The notes below the pieces were generated by a model. That model did no database searches. It saw only the letters and a list, made by a program, of their open reading frames with translations, and was not told the origin of the DNA. From an uncultured Hyphomicrobiales bacterium (GTDB lineage Bacteria; Pseudomonadota; Alphaproteobacteria; Rhizobiales; Beijerinckiaceae), in assembly GCA_903918155.1 (NCBI GenBank), contig CAIXDD010000447.1, positions 1-7,912 of the forward strand: DNA of 7,912 nucleotides, read 5' to 3'. Positions 5,806-7,912 of this stretch are shown here, one piece after another. The number at the start of each line of letters is the position of its first letter. The stretch's first letter is position 1. Position numbers and translations under genes: made by a program.

Positions 5806-7912
5806 GGAATGCGCCTCCGCATGGCGAGAATATGGATGATCAGAAGCAGCAGCAGGACAAGGCAGAGCGCGGCCAGCGGCAGCGGCGTTCGCGAGGGTTC
5901 CAGAAGTGCGAAACTGACGGCGGCGATGGCGGGCCCGATCATGCTTCCGACGCGCTCGCCTGATCGGAGCAATGCGAACAAGGCTGTCTGCTTGCTGCGA
6001 TCCCCGTTTGCGATTGTAGGGATTTTCCCAAGCATGGGCACCGATGCGAGTCCTTGGCAGGCGCCAGTGACAGCCAGCGCCACGGCGACATTAAAGGGAG
6101 CGACGACAAGCGCGAGCACCGTGAAAAAGGCCGATGCGATGAGAAGAAGATCGCTGGATGCGCCGCGTCGCGTCAGCCAATCGCCGATGGAAATGGCCGG
6201 TACCATGCACAGCGCATAGAGCATGACGTTGCGCGCGACGGCGGCTTCGCTCAAGCCGTGGTCCTTGAGAAACAAGGGCGCGAGATAAAACACGAAGGCG
6301 CCGAGCACGATTTTTGCAGGGATGGCGACGAGGCAAAGGACGCCCATGAATTGCGGAATGCGCATCGCCTGCGCGCTGCTGAATGGATTTTGACCGCGCG
6401 CCGAGGGCTTGGACACATGGCGGAACAGCGGGATGAACAAAAGGGGCGCGAGCGCGAGGATCGCTGATCCTAAAAAGACGAGATGGTACCCGATCCGCTC
6501 CGCCAGAACGCCGCCGGTCGCAGCGCCGCAGACGCAGCCCGTCATGATGGCGGTGGTGAAGGAGCCGAGATTGCGTTTGATCTCCGCCTCCGTCTTTCCC
6601 TTCGACATGATCGATTGCAGCGCGAGCGTGACGATCGCATAGCCGACGCCATTGGCGAGCCGCGCCACGACGAGAAGCGCGATCTGCGTGGTCGCAAAGG
6701 CGAGGAGGAAACCCGCCGCAGCGATGGCTGCGCCAATGGCGAGAGCGCGTTTGGCGCCTGAGCCTTCGATCAGCCGCGCCGCAAGAGAGCCGCTGAGGGC
6801 GATCGCGCCGACGAATGCGATGATGGGCAGCGCGAAGATGAAAGTCGAGGCGCCGGTTCCCGCAAGCTCGCGCGCATGAACGACTATGAAGGAAATCGAG
6901 AATTGATCGGCCATCACGAACAGGAAGAGAGCGAGGCGCGCAATTGCGGGCGCCGCCTCGAGCGCGTCGTCGGCAGAAGCGGTCGCATCGCCGGGCCGGA
7001 AAGCGAATCGAAAAATTTCGAAAATGATCAGCAGCGACACCAGGATGAGAACGGCAATGTCCCACCGCGCGTCCGTCGTCGCAGCGATGACGGCGTCGGG
7101 GCTCGTCACGACATGCAGCCATGCCGCTGTCTCATCCCCGTTCTTGAGCGGAATGATCGCCTCAAATCCATGTTCCGTCTGCCAGGTGGCGGAGCGGCTT
7201 GCAGCCTCGTTCGAGCGCAAGGGGATGGGACTCGCGCCGTTGCGCATGCGCAGCGTCGACCAGCCATCGCTTTGTCGCACCGCGACGGCGAGGACTTGCG
7301 GGTAGAGTTTGAGGCTTTCCTCAAAAAATTGATCGATGTCGGGAATGGCGGCGAGCGCGAAGCCGCTCTCGACGCTGCGCGCCAAGGGCGAGGAGATCGC
7401 GCGCGCGATGGCGGCCGATTCTCCCTCCATGAGCGGGCGCACCTCCCGCTCGAAGACATTGAAGATCAGAGCGGACACATAAAGCGTGGCGGCGGTGACG
7501 ATGCAGCCGGAGAGAAGCAAAAGTCGTCGCTGCAGCCTTTGCAGCGACGCGGCTGGCGTCTCTCGTTCCTTGCGGCGGATGACGAGCAGTGCGCCCAGGA
7601 CGATGGGCGCGGCGCATGCGAAACATTGCGCGACAGCCCACAAGAACGCCTCAAGCAGAGTCGCGAGCACTTTTTCGCGCGATGAATTGTCTTTCCAAAA
7701 ATGCAAAGCCGCCGCGCGCTCGCCGAAATTATTGATGACGGCGAATGTCTTCTTGTCTTGCGGGGCTGACTCGACCGGCGTTTGAGACGCTCTGGCGGCG
7801 TCCGGGGCGTTCGCATCGGCGTCAGACTCGCTGGTGTCCAGAAGGATAAGGCCTGCGACATCCGTGAGCGTCGCCTTGCGGATCGTCGGCTCTGTAGCGA
7901 CCAGTTCGACGA
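5802..7912 (-). CDS. Sensor-MFS fusion: major facilitator transporter with N-terminal periplasmic sensor-like module (5' end outside window)
   Basis: The frame is open from the right edge to TGA 5802-5804, giving 702 visible residues, numbered here from the first full codon (7908-7910). A TTG at 7704-7706 would give 634 residues, but the frame upstream of it has no stop and keeps GC-rich third positions, so the true start is probably beyond the window. Visible order: a soluble stretch (1-85); a membrane helix (about 86-111); a basic cytoplasmic loop (RRKERE); a helix (about 129-152); a roughly 130-residue presumably periplasmic domain (153-282) of Cache-like size and shape with IPDIDQFFEE and IIPLKNGDETAAWLHV; a helix (283-304); a polar linker; then a 12-helix major facilitator domain (about 325-700) with VVARLANGVGYAI and a late RSGERVGSMIGPA motif typical of helix 11. 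It ends in a basic MRRRIP. Basic loops are consistent with cytoplasmic MFS ends. Substrate unknown. It is translationally coupled to a lone binding protein. Confidence 0.85.
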   Translation of the reverse strand, partial: VELVATEPTIRKATLTDVAGLILLDTSESDADANAPDAARASQTPVESAPQDKKTFAVINNFGERAAALHFWKDNSSREKVLATLLEAFLWAVAQCFACAAPIVLGALLVIRRKERETPAASLQRLQRRLLLLSGCIVTAATLYVSALIFNVFEREVRPLMEGESAAIARAISSPLARSVESGFALAAIPDIDQFFEESLKLYPQVLAVAVRQSDGWSTLRMRNGASPIPLRSNEAASRSATWQTEHGFEAIIPLKNGDETAAWLHVVTSPDAVIAATTDARWDIAVLILVSLLIIFEIFRFAFRPGDATASADDALEAAPAIARLALFLFVMADQFSISFIVVHARELAGTGASTFIFALPIIAFVGAIALSGSLAARLIEGSGAKRALAIGAAIAAAGFLLAFATTQIALLVVARLANGVGYAIVTLALQSIMSKGKTEAEIKRNLGSFTTAIMTGCVCGAATGGVLAERIGYHLVFLGSAILALAPLLFIPLFRHVSKPSARGQNPFSSAQAMRIPQFMGVLCLVAIPAKIVLGAFVFYLAPLFLKDHGLSEAAVARNVMLYALCMVPAISIGDWLTRRGASSDLLLIASAFFTVLALVVAPFNVAVALAVTGACQGLASVPMLGKIPTIANGDRSKQTALFALLRSGERVGSMIGPAIAAVSFALLEPSRTPLPLAALCLVLLLLLIIHILAMRRRIP
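5814..5818 (-). promoter_or_regulatory. Ribosome binding site of the binding-protein gene inside the transporter gene
   Basis: GGAGG on the coding strand lies within the last codons of the transporter gene, eight bases before the overlapping ATG, which supports the ATGA start and reinitiation. Confidence 0.6.

Noticed and set aside
5071..6219. Long plus-strand open frame (382 codons) opposite the binding protein and transporter genes
   Set aside because: It is antisense to two genes with clear family motifs and membrane pattern; its product is Arg/Ala-rich with no recognisable domain, as expected for a shadow frame in GC-rich DNA.
6091..7122. Minus-strand open frame (343 codons) in another frame of the transporter gene
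   Set aside because: Arg/His-rich product overlapping the MFS helices; no domain, no ribosome site.

Overview
The window is GC-rich with strongly GC-biased third codon positions. Its gene content (GAF/HisKA_2 kinase coupled to a receiver-only regulator, a PF04392-type binding protein, a YghX-like dienelactone hydrolase) fits a soil or water alphaproteobacterium, probably Hyphomicrobiales. The genus cannot be told from this sequence; a Beijerinckiaceae/Methylocystaceae-like or Bradyrhizobium-like host is only a guess. No rRNA, tRNA, CRISPR array, insertion sequence or phage gene was seen.

Layout, left to right. (1) 1-1455, plus strand: the 3' end of a receiver-domain response regulator overlaps by an ATGA a GAF-HisKA_2-HATPase sensor kinase; together they form a two-component signalling pair. 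(2) 1495-2661, minus strand: an exported alpha/beta hydrolase, convergent with the kinase. (3) 2882-3340, plus strand: the N-terminal part of an ACMSD-type amidohydrolase with no usable start before its metal-binding motif and no C-terminal half. (4) 3401-4273, minus strand: an intact dienelactone-hydrolase-family enzyme with Cys/Asp/His residues in place. (5) 4449-4796, plus strand: a remnant of the C-terminal domain of a 2-oxoacid dehydrogenase E1 beta subunit, behind a plausible promoter/operator and a strong Shine-Dalgarno, with reading-frame changes. (6) 4801-7912, minus strand: a two-gene operon with an ATGA overlap. The upstream gene joins periplasmic sensor-like segments to a 12-helix major facilitator domain and runs off the right edge. 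The downstream gene is a lone Tat-type exported substrate-binding protein of the ABC_sub_bind family.

The middle (about 2.7-4.8 kb) looks like a decaying catabolic region: one intact hydrolase sits between two truncated enzyme remnants on the opposite strand. The right-hand operon is the most unusual part. A binding protein without an ABC permease or ATPase next to it is translationally coupled to a transporter carrying a sensor-like extracytoplasmic module. That suggests a ligand-sensing or ligand-gated transport pair, which is inference and has not been shown.
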